Source of the DNA: Adiantum capillus-veneris
Taxonomy: Eukaryota > Streptophyta > Polypodiopsida > Polypodiales > Pteridaceae
DNA: 64,000 bases
Direction: 5' to 3'
NCBI GenBank assembly: GCA_014529385.2
Contig: CM043950.1
Coordinates: 83,462,843 to 83,526,842, forward strand
The notes beneath the pieces were generated by a model, which saw nothing but the letters and a program-made list of their open reading frames with translations, did not search any database and was not told where the DNA came from. Both the position numbers and the translations under genes were made by a program. Below, in pieces: positions 1-10,402 of the stretch (its first letter is position 1; each line of letters starts with the position of its first letter).

Positions 1-1440
1 TCGATTTGTGCTTGGACACACTTGTGAGCATATTCTTGTCATATGTAGGTATTGATGACACTGTTTGCTACTAAAAAGTCATTAAATTAGGTCGAAGACC
101 CTTGCTAAGTGGAGGTGTGAGTGGCCTTGTAAGTGACATTGTGTTGGAGGATAAATGGTTACTAATAGTGATGCGGGCTTCACTTGCTACCCTTGCAATG
201 TCTAATAGTGATGCGGGCTCCACTTGCTCTCCAAGCTCATCTAGGTGCTGTCGAAGGCCGAGTACAAGCAAGGTAAACAACTACAAAAGCTTTGGATTGA
301 GCTTTGCATATATTTTTTGGGTGTTATAACTTATTTCAATAGATCAAGGGATGAAAACTGGATCAGTTGGTAGTTGCTTAACTCAAGTACCAAGGAAAGC
401 TTATATGAATCGAATCTTGAAAGTTAATTTGAACATCGAGATGTACTTATGTATGGAGTAGAAAATGTATTGCATAAGTGTGTAAGCTATCTATACTTTA
501 TAACTTGGTGATAATGATTGGAAAGGGACGTGATGGTTGTAGACAAGAGCCTTACTGGCATATTTTTTGGCATGAGAACAAGAGCCATTCCAGCTATAGG
601 CTATAAGGGTCCTCGAGGACATCAAATTTATCCCTACATGTATGGTAACCATGGTCTGGAGCCTTGGTCTGCTAGCTTGTGTACAAACTTGATTGAGCAA
701 GGCTTTTGTGCTCACATCTCTGTCATATGTAAGTAGTTCTTGCAACCTACCAACAACTATTCTTGGTGCATCTCTTGAGTGAATTACAAGCCTTGATTGT
801 ACATGGATTGATTTAAAGTTCCTTTCATGTAAAGAAATAATCATGGATTCTCTGCATTGTGTTTATATGATTGCTTTTATATATAGTTGCAGTGCTGCAA
901 GAGTGCAAGGATGAGTACTGAGCGAAGAAGTTAATGAAGCTGGATTTGGAGTACTCGCATAGGTGGACTTGTAGCCATTGGTTAGGGCTAGACCATGACA
1001 AATGGTAGTGAGGGCAAGGGTAACCCCTTCTGGTTGATTGTAAAGTAGCAGGTGGAATTTGCAGCTTACATTGTGGGTTGATGTATGCGATGGGGAGATT
1101 TCTTGTGGATCTGCACTATTGCGTGTGGGAGTTGTCTTGTATTGAATTCTTGTGTATGACCACTATTTTATAAGTTGATTGTGAGCCGGGCACAATACAT
1201 TCGGCCATAGTTTTGTGTAGGTGTGTAGCGGTTCATTCTAGTTGTGAGTCATGTCTCTTGTTGTGGATTTTTCCAAGTGCCATGGCTTGATTTATTATTT
1301 GAAATTATGGATTTCAAAGGTTCTAGTATGAGGAAATTCATTGAAGGTAGGGATGTTGAGGTAATTTTGGGAGACACGTTGAGTAGGGCTAGGAGGATTA
1401 CCTCTTTTTTTTATGAAGTTACTAGGTGAAAACTGCTATG
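1..1440. other. Unassigned DNA, no gene seen
   Basis: The reading frames here are short (under 120 codons), lie on both strands and show no domain I recognise. There is no LTR-like end, no array and no long inverted repeat. It is probably old transposon debris or intergenic DNA. Confidence 0.5.
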
Positions 1441-1444
1441 TCAT

Positions 1445-1690
1445 ATCTTTGAGTTGCTAGATGTATTACTAGCTTCATAACACATCTCAAACTAGCAAGT
1501 GAGCTTGAACTCTCTTGATTCATCTAGCAACTATCTTACCATATAGCTACTCAACTTACTATATGGTAAGAAGATTGCTACTTGATGCATCTAGGAGTAT
1601 TCTCACACTTACTAGTTTGCACTTTTGCTAGATGTGTGTATTAAAACTAGTAAGATATCTAGCAATTATTTATTTTTTGCCATATGGTAA
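1445..1690. repeat. Fold-back (possible MITE-like) segment
   Basis: A perfect 12-bp inverted repeat is visible: CTTACCATATAG at 1535-1546 and CTATATGGTAAG at 1559-1570, with a 12-nt loop. The pairing extends outward imperfectly through TAGCAA and TTGCTA. Variants of the same words (CTAGCAA, ACTAGT, CCATATGGTAAG) recur across the block. This suggests a degenerate fold-back element, but I could not fix its termini or a target duplication. Confidence 0.4.
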
Positions 1691-3118
1691 GCCATACAAA
1701 GCTCCTTGTGTTCCCCACGGCCCAGGCCTATGTCAAGCTGCGCCTTGCCCACTCATGAGTGCGCAATGGAGAGAGAGACACAGTAATCAGCCCCCCCTTT
1801 TACCAGCTCCGTGCGGCCCTACAATCCCTTGCCCTGCAACGGCTCTCGTTGTAGCTTGCTTCTCAGAGCAATCACCCAAAGGCGAACATCTCTCTTGAAG
1901 TGTGCGGACCAAGTTAACCCCTGATTATTTTTACATTGACAACCAAAAAAAGAATCGAAGCTTCCCAACAGAAACTCCAGCCTGAGCATACAAGCAGTTA
2001 GCGCTTGCGATAACATGCACCCCACACACACATGCCAGAGATGAATCACGAGGGTGGCTACCAGCTGGAGCCCAGCTCATGTACATCGCACCTGCGCACA
2101 CACGTACCACGGCAGAGAGTCGCCATGGCGAAGGGATTGATGAGGTTCTACTTCCGCAGCGCCGATCCTCGTAGTTGGCCACAATGTTGGACGGTGTTGG
2201 TTAAATATCCGCATGCTTGCCATCGTGGCGAAGCAGCGCCTTCTGGTTGCCAGTCAACCTTCACCGGCCACCATAGGTTGACCAAAAGTAGTCAACGCGT
2301 CATAGACACGGAGTATCGACCCTTGCACCTCAGACAAGCACTACCGCTATGTCCACACATGCATGCTTGCGCAAAAGGTGTGCGTTGTTCTTCATATATG
2401 TGAGTAGGTTGCTGGGCTTCAAGTAAGCGTGATGACCGGCATGGCCAGCCACCGTCACCTACACGGTGGCTAGCTAGCCGATATTTATCCATAGCCGCGA
2501 GGTGTCACCTCGCAGGGGCAGTTGTTCACCAAACCCCCCTTGTTTACTCAAAGGATTTCCTTTCCCTTCTTGTTTTCCACTTTATTTTGCAAAATGGTAT
2601 CTTTTGATATACCTGCTAACAAAACATTGTGACCCTCCTACTCAAGTAATCTTAGCAGAATATCAAGCATTGTTGACATGTATGTGCCACCTTAATTCAC
2701 AAGCAACATGGGAGACTGACATTTGCCTCATTGGAATTTACATTTGTACTTCCACCAGTGAAAGAGAGGCAACAAAGTGTCATAAATGTCCTTTGAGCTG
2801 ACATTATTGTCTGCCACCTTAATACCTTTGTTCATGACTTAGCAAAGAAGACACTCAAATTGGTCTTACCAATCTAGTGTTAAACATATTCCCACATTCT
2901 ATATGAGAAAACACTAAAGAGCCTGCAATTGTCTTAATTGCGAGAATCAAATAGCAATGTAAATCACAAAATTCCATAATTACACCATGTGCCCTTTATT
3001 ACTATGACAACACACATGTTCCAAGGCATGGCTAGCATAAGGTTTAAAGAAAATACAGTAAATCGAAGAACCAATTTGCAATTAGAACTACTGAAAGTGA
3101 CACTTGCAAAAGGATATA
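1691..3118. other. Unassigned DNA left of the CACTA element
   Basis: I see no recognisable coding region. The longest frame, at 2032-2403 on the plus strand, has no motif and no supporting context. This sequence and that after 10402 were contiguous before the CACTA insertion. Confidence 0.5.
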
Positions 3119-3187
3119 CACTACAAGAGGTTATGTGCTCTTGTGACGCTCTTAGCGACGGAAATACACTGGGTTTTTATAACCCCC

Positions 3188-3366
3188 GGCGTCGCTATAA
3201 GCGTCGCTACGAGAGCGTCGCTATATGCGTCGCTATCTGCGTCGCTATAGGCGTCGCTATATAGCGACGCCTATAGCGACGCAGATAGCGACGCTCTCAC
3301 AGAAGAGTATAGCGACGCATATAGCGACGCTACAGAGCCATAAATAGCGACGCTTATAGCGACGCC
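3188..3366. repeat. Left subterminal repeat array of the CACTA element
   Basis: About a dozen copies of GCGTCGCTA occur here, first in one orientation and then in the other. At the centre is a perfect palindrome with 34-bp arms (3227-3260 and 3261-3294) and no spacer. Such arrays bind the element's own transposase in En/Spm-type transposons. The same word is repeated near the right end. Confidence 0.85.
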
Positions 3367-3729
3367 TGAGAGAATATTTTTTTGGTGGCAGAGCATTGAA
3401 TGCCTGCCACCCATCAACCATATTGTACTTGATTCACTTTTTAAAAAAAGTGCAAAGGTAAATAATAGACCCAAAATAGTCACCCACAAGACGCATTGTT
3501 TGCAAAATTGACAATTGTACACATCATAGACAAACTGAATTGATTGGCAAATGTAATAATGACAATTGTACAACATCATAGGCATAAAGAATTGATTGGC
3601 AAAAGGAATTGCGGTGACAAATGTAATAATATACATGGTTCAAAAAGACGTATAAAATCCGTCTCATGATACATAAGCTATGAGAAACCCTAAACTAATG
3701 CTATCTAGCTACGGCTAAACTGACGTCGT

Positions 3730-5043
3730 TTAATCAGACGTCTCATCGCGTCCAAGCGGCGTATCTGTCGGATTCTGCAAAAAAAGACAATAAGACAGTT
3801 TTCAGTAAGTATAAACATATAACGACATTTATAAAACAATACAAAAAATAAAAAAGAGTAAACCCTAATACTAACCATGCCGCTGCGAGAACTGAGAATG
3901 TCCATCAGGGCGTTTAAGCCCTTCCTGCCTGCGTACTCGCGCTCATACGGTGTGGGATCACGTCCTGTCATCGACCACTGTCAAAACATACAAAGATTTC
4001 ATTATGTTAGAACTAAAAAACTCATAAACCCTAAACTATCGAACATACATAAAGAGCAATGTGAAAAGACTTACAAAATCGGCCTCAAATGATGCCCATC
4101 CACCGCTCCCCAAGTGGTGCGAGCTCCCTGCCTCTACTCGCGCTCTGGCTGCATCCTTTTGTTGCTTCCACTTGTCGGGATTCTCGCGCGCTGCTTTCTT
4201 CGCATTCTTCCAATCTTCTTTGGCCAGCCAATCTGGCCTATTCCACCCATTCTTGATTGCTTTTTGCACTTCGGAACGCTTGTGTTTGCAGTATTCGCGC
4301 ATTCGAATCTTCATCAGGTCTTCATTGAAGCGCTGATCCCGTGTTGGAACGGGAAACTCATCATGAAGTATGCTGATGACTCTGTTTTTTAAATCACTTG
4401 GTACTTCACTCCATTTGTTTAGTATATAGTGTCTAAACAGCTGAGAGCAAAGACCACGCATGCGCGAGATCACCTTCTTGCCGTCATCATCCATGATGAT
4501 GCCGCCGCTGATGTCGACGGAGTAAGGCAAGCCCTCTGGCCGGTGACGCGTGAACCTGGGTGTCCCGGCAGGGGTCTCTAGCGGCGTGTCGATGGGGGTA
4601 CGGACGTCAGGTGTCTCCACCGGCGTCTGGGCCCCGAAGCGAGGAGTGTCGAGTGGGGTGGCTCCTGGCGGAGTAGGTAGAGGTGTGTAGCTTCTAGGAA
4701 CAGTCAGCCGTGCAAAACCTGGCGTAGACGGCGATGCTGTGGCTGGTGTGGGGGCGGGCAAAGAAGGGGAGGGTAAAGAGCCTCGTCGAACACGAGGCGG
4801 TGTGGAGGCATCGGTGGCGGAATCCCCACAACAACCGCCACCGCCACCACTAGAGCGCCGGTGTCTAGAAGAATGTGACGCTCGTCTCGTCGACGCCGAA
4901 GCTTCGGAGCGCGCCGAATGCTCCGAAAGAGAGGGAGATGCGGATGGTGTAGGAACGCGCGATGATGCGCCAGAGCGATGACGCTCCACGTACCACTGTC
5001 TCTGCTGCGGTGACAAAGAAGAAAGAAACTCCTCATCATCCAT
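3730..5043 (-). CDS. CACTA second protein, Tnp1-like (Transposase_24-type)
   Basis: Predicted exons are 5043-4075, 3977-3876 and 3774-3730, joined by GT-AG introns of 97 and 101 bp with good donors (GTAAGT, GTTAGT), giving 371 residues ending in a TAA. The protein starts MDDEEFLSSLSPQQRQW. A Ser/Arg-rich stretch follows, then a Pro/Thr-rich linker with repeated TPLxTP words, then a conserved basic block beginning DDDGKKVISRMRGLC and containing KNGWNRPDWL. The last part, GRDPTPYEREYAGRKGLNAL, resembles the C-terminal region of second proteins of plant CACTA elements. In that group these proteins bind subterminal repeats and assist or regulate transposition. No break is visible. The frame is also open upstream of this ATG back to the preceding transposase exon, so this could be the C-terminal part of a fused protein. 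Confidence 0.75.
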
Positions 5044-5193
5044 ACCTGCATTAAACACACGAATATTTAAACTTAATATTGAATGAATAGAGTAGACAAT
5101 GACGCAAAGACCATTAAATACAATGACGTAATGACGCATATAAATACAATGACGCAATGAATCGAGTGGTAGAAGAGGCAAGTCGAAAACTAC
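5044..5193 (-). CDS. Candidate linker exon joining the two CACTA proteins
   Basis: The transposase exon ending at 5275 has a strong donor (CAA followed by GTAAGT). An acceptor, CTCTGGCAG, lies 81 bp further on, and the sequence after it begins VVFDLP, similar to the QVFYV ending of DUF4216. The frame then runs without a stop for 50 codons straight into the MDDEEF start of the Tnp1-like protein. Either the two genes are fused, or a second acceptor just before that ATG (GCAG at 5047-5050) separates them by alternative splicing. Confidence 0.5.
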
Positions 5194-5274
5194 CTGCCAG
5201 AGCCACATAACTTACATGAGAGCTTTCAAGCACATAACTTGTAAAAGGGGGATGTTAACTATTTATATACTTAC

Positions 5275-8200
5275 TTGTTCACAATGCTCGGGTAGTACGA
5301 AAGTGTCTCTTAGGTCAGTCCATTTCTTAGTAGAATCCACCTCAAGAAAACCAGACTCTCCTCTACGCACAGTAGCGTTTCGACCCTCCATGATTATCTT
5401 GAACCATTGCACGTCGAACAAGTCGACAAAAAATCCTCTGTAATCGATCCTCAAAATCTCTTGCAGCGTGCCGAAGTAAGTGAGTTCCGCCACCACGGGA
5501 TCTGCATCAGAGGAACGTCGTCGACTAGACTGTTCAAATTTTGCCATGATTCCACAATCTTGAGTAAAACGCTTTTTGTCGATTCGTTCCACCCTAAAAT
5601 GTCGACCTTTACACCATGCTGCTGTGTATGACTTATACTACAACGAACAAGGATTATGAGTGGCCGTTCAAACGTTTATAAATAAAGTCACTTGCTAGTC
5701 GTACATTGCAAACTTACCTTGGTCGCGCAACCCCGAGAGTACTCCCACTCTTCTTCAGTCACTTCGTCACCGCATTGTTGTGCGCTTTTCAATTGGTTGT
5801 GCAACCATCTTAAGCTCATGAAGGTTGGTAGGCTCTCCAGAACCGCTGGATAGTGCATCGGTGGTCGTCTTCCCCGTCTCCACTCGATTCGTGCCCTTTG
5901 TCGCTCTTGCTTTGCATCCTCATATTGTGAAATCCACTTTTGCATCACTGGATTGTGAAGCATGCAAAATCGGTTGATTTTAGCCTCTAGATCTTCCGTC
6001 ATCTTCTTCTCAACACCGAGATTGCACATGACAATCCCAGATATGCGCTCATCATCTATGGTTCGCCATAGCGTGTCCCGGGATTTATCAAATCCGTCTA
6101 ACCACTCTCCAATGTACACTAGGGACTCTGATACCAACCAACCTTCTGCCATGCTACCCTCCGGACGTGCCTTTTGACGCACATATCCCTTAAGCGTTTT
6201 CATGAAACGCTCTAAGAAGAACATCCATCTGGAATGAACTGTGCCAGCTATTTCCACCTCATCAACTATGTGAATAAGAAGATGCACCTGAATGGTTAGC
6301 ATTGTAGTAGGAAAATGTTTCTCAAACATGCACACAAGCTCCGCAGCATTTAGTTTGGCGAATGGTATGGAGTCTACGTCGATCTCCTTTTGTGAGATCC
6401 ATTGCACCAGCTTTGCAAGTTTGTAGATTGTGTTACGGATGTCGAGAGACAAACATCCCTCAATGGCAACCGGTAAAATAAACTGTAAAGTATGTGCAGC
6501 AATGATATTAAAGTCCACATTTTATGCAATGATATTAAAGTCCACTATGAACGTACCTGACACATTTTATGCCAATCGTGTGACTTCAAACCGGTAAGCT
6601 TTCCTTCTTTAGTAAAACACGTTCGGAGCAAGTGCATTACGCCAGTGGGGGTCCGCAAAGATCGAATGGCCTCTTTTACTTTGCGTTCTTGGGCTCCTGT
6701 GAAAATCCATGGTGCTTTAGGAAGTTTTATCGATCCATCAGACGCTGTTTGCGGCCAATATTGCTCCATACGATCCACATTTCTAAGGTCAACTCTGGCT
6801 CCCAAAGTATCTTTCTTGCCGGTCAAATGGTCCCATAGTAGATTACCCACATTCTTGAATATGTGCATTGGATCGAGCAAGTGATTGATCACGAGTCGAG
6901 GCCAGTATGGTAACTCGTACCATAGAGATAGTCTCTTCATCCCTGGAGGCAATCCGTCATCGCACATCTCCTTCTGCTCTAACCATGCTTGTGCAGACAT
7001 CCTTGGTGGCTCTCTTCCCAAAAAGCCGTCGCGTAACACATGATTCTCCGGAAGATACGCTTGATGACCTTCGTAGATTTGCTTCTTCAGTGAGGGTGCC
7101 CTACGTGCATTCAGTCTAGGTCCACATGTGACACATGCTCTGTATCCGCTTGTTTGAAGCCCTGCATGTATACACATGATAATAGATCAACTATGGGGAA
7201 AAACCAGATTTACAGTGTCTGAGAGAGGAGTGTCAATAGATCACCTGAGCATTCTGTTAGCCCGGGATAGTCATGCATGGTCCACATTAGAATACCTCTG
7301 ATCAAAGCATTCCGTCGTCCTGTGTGTCAGCTCATATCCACCACCTCTATGCCAATCCACAATTGTTGTAGCTCTTCCAATAGTGGACGAAGATACACAT
7401 CCATATTCCCCACTTTATATCGCCCTGGCACAATCAAGCTTAGCCATAGGTGCCCCTTCTTCGTAGTCAACCACGGGGGAATGTTGTAGTTGACGATGAC
7501 AACGGGCCATACACTGTAAGATGTTGATCTTTGACCAAATGGATTTACGCCATCCATAGCCAGGCCTAAGCGCAAATTTCGAGCTTCCCTGGCAAAATCC
7601 GACCATGTTCCATCTATATGTTTCCAGGCTGCGCAATCTGCAGGAATTCGTAGCACACCATCCGAAGATTTATTCTCCTCATGCCATGATGCTAGGGCGG
7701 CCATGGACTTACATTCGAAGAAATGCTTGATGCGAGGAAGCAAAGGAAAATGTCGCAAAACCTTTTGTGGAATTTTTGTCCCGTGGAGATCTACTCGATA
7801 TCTTTCGGAATCACATTTCGGACACTTCTCCATGTCTGTGTATTCCCCTCTGAAAAGAATGCAGTCATTAGGACAAGCGTGGATAGAATTGTAATCCATT
7901 CCCAAGTTTCGCAAAATCTTTCTTGCTTCATCTCGGGAATCTGGCATCACATTGTCAGCTGGTAGAATGTGCTCTTTCAGCAATCTACACAACATAAAAA
8001 TATGATACAGTCGTGTAAAAATCTATCAGATCATTATACACCATGAGTTCTATTAAAGTAAACTAATTGTAATAGATCACCTGAAAAGCGCTGTGACGCT
8101 AGTGTCACTCCATCCAAACTTTGCCTGCATGTTGAGAAGAACCAGGAGTGCTTTCAATCTAGACATACGTGCTCCATTATACAATGATGTATCGGCTTCA

Positions 8201-8613
8201 CTTTTCATATCATCATAGATAAGCCTTTCTGAATCCATGATCGTCTCGATCATTTCATCAATCTCGGGCTCAAACATTGCCTCGTTGGGAATGTGCTCTG
8301 CATGATCATCCCCCGAGCTGTCAGAGGCTACATCTTGTGGCCTCACATATGCTGCTTGACCAAAGCGCCTGCGAACACGTCTATTGGGTTGCAAGATTGC
8401 TGCTTGTTGGCCAGCGTCAGAGTCCGACGAGTTATAATTGGCAACAACTCGATCTATAATAGATGGATCGAACTCGCCAAATTCTTGAACGTGCTGCAAA
8501 GAAACACGTCTTGTCCGTCGCACAGCATGCTTGCATTGATTACAAGGACATAAGACCCTCGTTGAGAGATAGGTGTTTCGGTTGGACGGTCCCACATCCT
8601 CGTCGCTACTCAT
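5275..8613 (-). CDS. CACTA transposase, Tnp2-like with DUF4218 and DUF4216
   Basis: Predicted exons are 8613-8081, 7984-7245, 7161-6557, 6482-5718 and 5637-5275. All four introns (96, 83, 74 and 80 bp) are GT-AG with matching phases, giving about 1,002 residues. In order I see an N-terminal region with CPCNQCKHAV, the Tnp2 (Transposase_21) catalytic region with CPKCDSERYR, LAMDGVNPFGQ and HLLDPMHIFKNV, then DUF4218 (ILPVAIEG, HIVDEVEIAG, RFMKTLKGYVR), and finally DUF4216 (GIMAKFE, YFGTLQEIL, DVQWFK). The Asp residues in LAMDGVNPF and HLLDPMH are candidate catalytic acids. One in-frame TGA lies in exon 2 (7327-7329), at a place where CGA would continue the frame; otherwise the gene is whole. 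A further exon starting at 5193 would join it in frame to the neighbouring Tnp1-like protein. Confidence 0.85.
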
Positions 8614-8675
8614 AATGAGGATAAAAAACTTATAACCTAGACAACAAATTTAATATTCTATTGGCATTCTTCGTC

Positions 8676-8679
<4 letters not shown>

Positions 8680-8735
<56 letters not shown>
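8680..8735. repeat. (TC)n microsatellite inside the CACTA element
   Basis: An uninterrupted CT-dinucleotide run lies just upstream of the transposase start, in the probable promoter or leader on the minus strand. Confidence 0.95.
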
Positions 8736-8737
<2 letters not shown>

Positions 8738-8739
8738 AC

Positions 8740-9685
8740 CTCACATTCTCTAGTCATGTCCAATCCCCGCACACCTCGGTCTAGAGGTGCACGGAGATCA
8801 GAACCACCGGGTTATAATCTCGTCTTTATTGGTCAATACCTATATTTGTGGGTACAAGAAATCTAGACACCCACGTCTACATGATACTGCATGTAGTGGA
8901 CAAATCCCTTTGCCTCTTCTCTAGCTGTAGCACTTCACTTCATCTTAACATCTTTTCACAGTAGATCTTTTCACTGTTCGTCTAACTCTAAACCCTAAAC
9001 CGTAAGTAATTCTTGCGTGGACTCGATCTAACGTAAATAAGCGTAAATCTAAATAAACGTAAATCTAACTAAAAATAAAGCTAAATCTAATTTAACGTAA
9101 GTCTAATGACTAGAGGTTGTCTAGATGGTCATTGTGTCGGGGATGTAGTGACTCTTGCCGCCCTGAAGATCCACCTTCTTCCCTATCTTCTGAAGACATT
9201 TCACCAGTACTTTTGGATCGACGGAGCCCACTATGAGTGAAGGCAGCAATACCCTATATTCCATTGAGGGCTTTCTTCACCCGCTTCATGCAGGCATCGC
9301 AGTCTATGGAGACCCGCATCTAATCTAATATAACATAAATCTAAATCTAGCTTAAATAAATGTAAATCTAGTTAAAAATAAACCTAAATCTAATTTAATG
9401 TAAATCTACATATAACCTAATCTTTAACGTCTTTTAAAATAGTTTCCTACGACGTTATAACTCTCTTCTTCCTGTGTGTGTGCGCGTGTGTGGATGTGTG
9501 TGTCAATAAAAAGAGATAAATGGTATAACCTTTCTATCACCCATGCCAAGTATGATAGATTGATTATGCCATTTCTCTCTTGAATAATAGGTCTTCAGTT
9601 CAACTCCTCGTCGGCTAGATCTTTAGGTCTTTTAATTTTAATTAGTTTCCTACGACGCTCCCTTAGTTTCTCTTTCTTTCTCTCT
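8740..9685. other. Non-coding leader region of the CACTA element
   Basis: No gene is seen. The words CGTAAATCTAA and TAATCTAA recur (around 9040-9110 and 9320-9420), making a loose tandem-like block of short A/T-rich repeats. It lies upstream of the transposase start and may hold its promoter. Confidence 0.5.
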
Positions 9686-9689
9686 CAAT

Positions 9690-9887
9690 GTGTGTGCGTT
9701 TTTTTGGATCGTATGCATGTTTTCTTTCTCTTTTCCTCTCTCAATGTGTGCGTTTTTTGTTTATGCATGTTCTCTCTCTCTTTTCCTCTCTCAATGCGTG
9801 CGTTTTTTGTTTATGCATGCTCTCTCTCTCTTTTTCTCTCTCAATGTGTGTGTGCATTCTTTGTTTATGTATGTGTGTGCGTTTTTG

Positions 9888-9935
<48 letters not shown>

Positions 9936-10067
9936 CTCTCTCTCAAAAACACTATATGTGTGTGTGTATGTGTGTGTGTGTGAGAGAGAGAGCGAGGGAG
10001 AGAGAAAGAGAGGAAGGGAACATGAGAATGAGGAGAGGGAAGGAGCATACCTGTCTCTCCTTCCTCT

Positions 10068-10137
<70 letters not shown>

Positions 10138-10165
10138 GGGAGAGCGTTACCTGCTCTTTGCTTGA
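9690..10165. repeat. Compound simple-sequence block (CT, GT, GA) with 60-bp repeats
   Basis: Four diverged copies of a roughly 60-bp unit (CTCTCTCAATGTGTGCGTTTTT and variants) run from about 9680 to 9890. They are followed by (CT)n at 9893-9931, (GT)n at 9957-9981 and 10073-10099, and (GA)n at 10106-10134. All three plus-strand frames stay open only because the repeats lack stops. Confidence 0.85.
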
Positions 10166-10173
10166 GGGCGTCG

Positions 10174-10202
10174 AAAAACTCAGATCTGAGATCTGAGTTT
10201 TT
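10174..10202. repeat. Perfect palindrome with 14-bp arms
   Basis: AAAAACTCAGATCT, one central G, then its exact reverse complement. It lies just inside the right subterminal array of the CACTA element, so it could be a protein-binding or hairpin site, but no function can be assigned. Confidence 0.9.
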
Positions 10203-10234
10203 GGGCGCGCTCGGTTATTTTTTTTACCCCAGCT

Positions 10235-10380
10235 GGCGTCGCTATGAGCGTCGCTATAAGCGTCGCTATAAGCGTCGCAAATTTCTTTGTAAATTTGCGA
10301 CGCTCATAGCGACGCTTATAGCGACGCTCATAGCGACGCCGGAAATTTTTTTTTTTAGCGTCGCTGTGTGAGCGTCGCTA
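10235..10380. repeat. Right subterminal repeat array of the CACTA element
   Basis: GCGTCGCTAT and its reverse complement are repeated about nine times, again forming a hairpin (left arm about 10237-10279, right arm about 10297-10340). It mirrors the left array. Confidence 0.85.
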
Positions 10381-10402
10381 ATGTGAAGAACCTTTTGTAG
10401 TG

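Larger units (their letters stand above)
3119..10402 (-). mobile_element. Complete CACTA (En/Spm-type) DNA transposon, 7,284 bp
   Basis: The left end reads CACTACAAGAGGTT and the right end, read inward on the minus strand, reads CACTACAAAAGGTT. These are inverted termini of the CACTA type with one mismatch in 14. Both sides carry the trinucleotide ATA (3116-3118 and 10403-10405), the 3-bp duplication expected for this superfamily. Inside each end lies a dense set of GCGTCGCTAT repeats in both orientations, the usual kind of transposase-binding subterminal array. Two genes on the minus strand encode a Tnp2-like transposase and a Tnp1-like second protein. Good ends, an exact duplication and almost unbroken genes suggest recent insertion. 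Confidence 0.93.

Noticed and set aside
2032-2403. Plus-strand frame of 123 codons
   Set aside because: Overlapped by frames of similar length on the other strand, with Cys/His-rich random composition and no domain.
5044-5208. Start of the second CACTA protein at 5208
   Set aside because: That ATG precedes a good splice acceptor and lies in a predicted intron; the family-like start is MDDEEF at 5043, or the frame continues from the transposase.
9688-10165. Three overlapping plus-strand frames of 97-157 codons
   Set aside because: They consist of CT, GT and GA repeats translated as Ser/Leu, Cys/Val and Arg/Glu runs; all frames are open simply because the repeats contain no stops.
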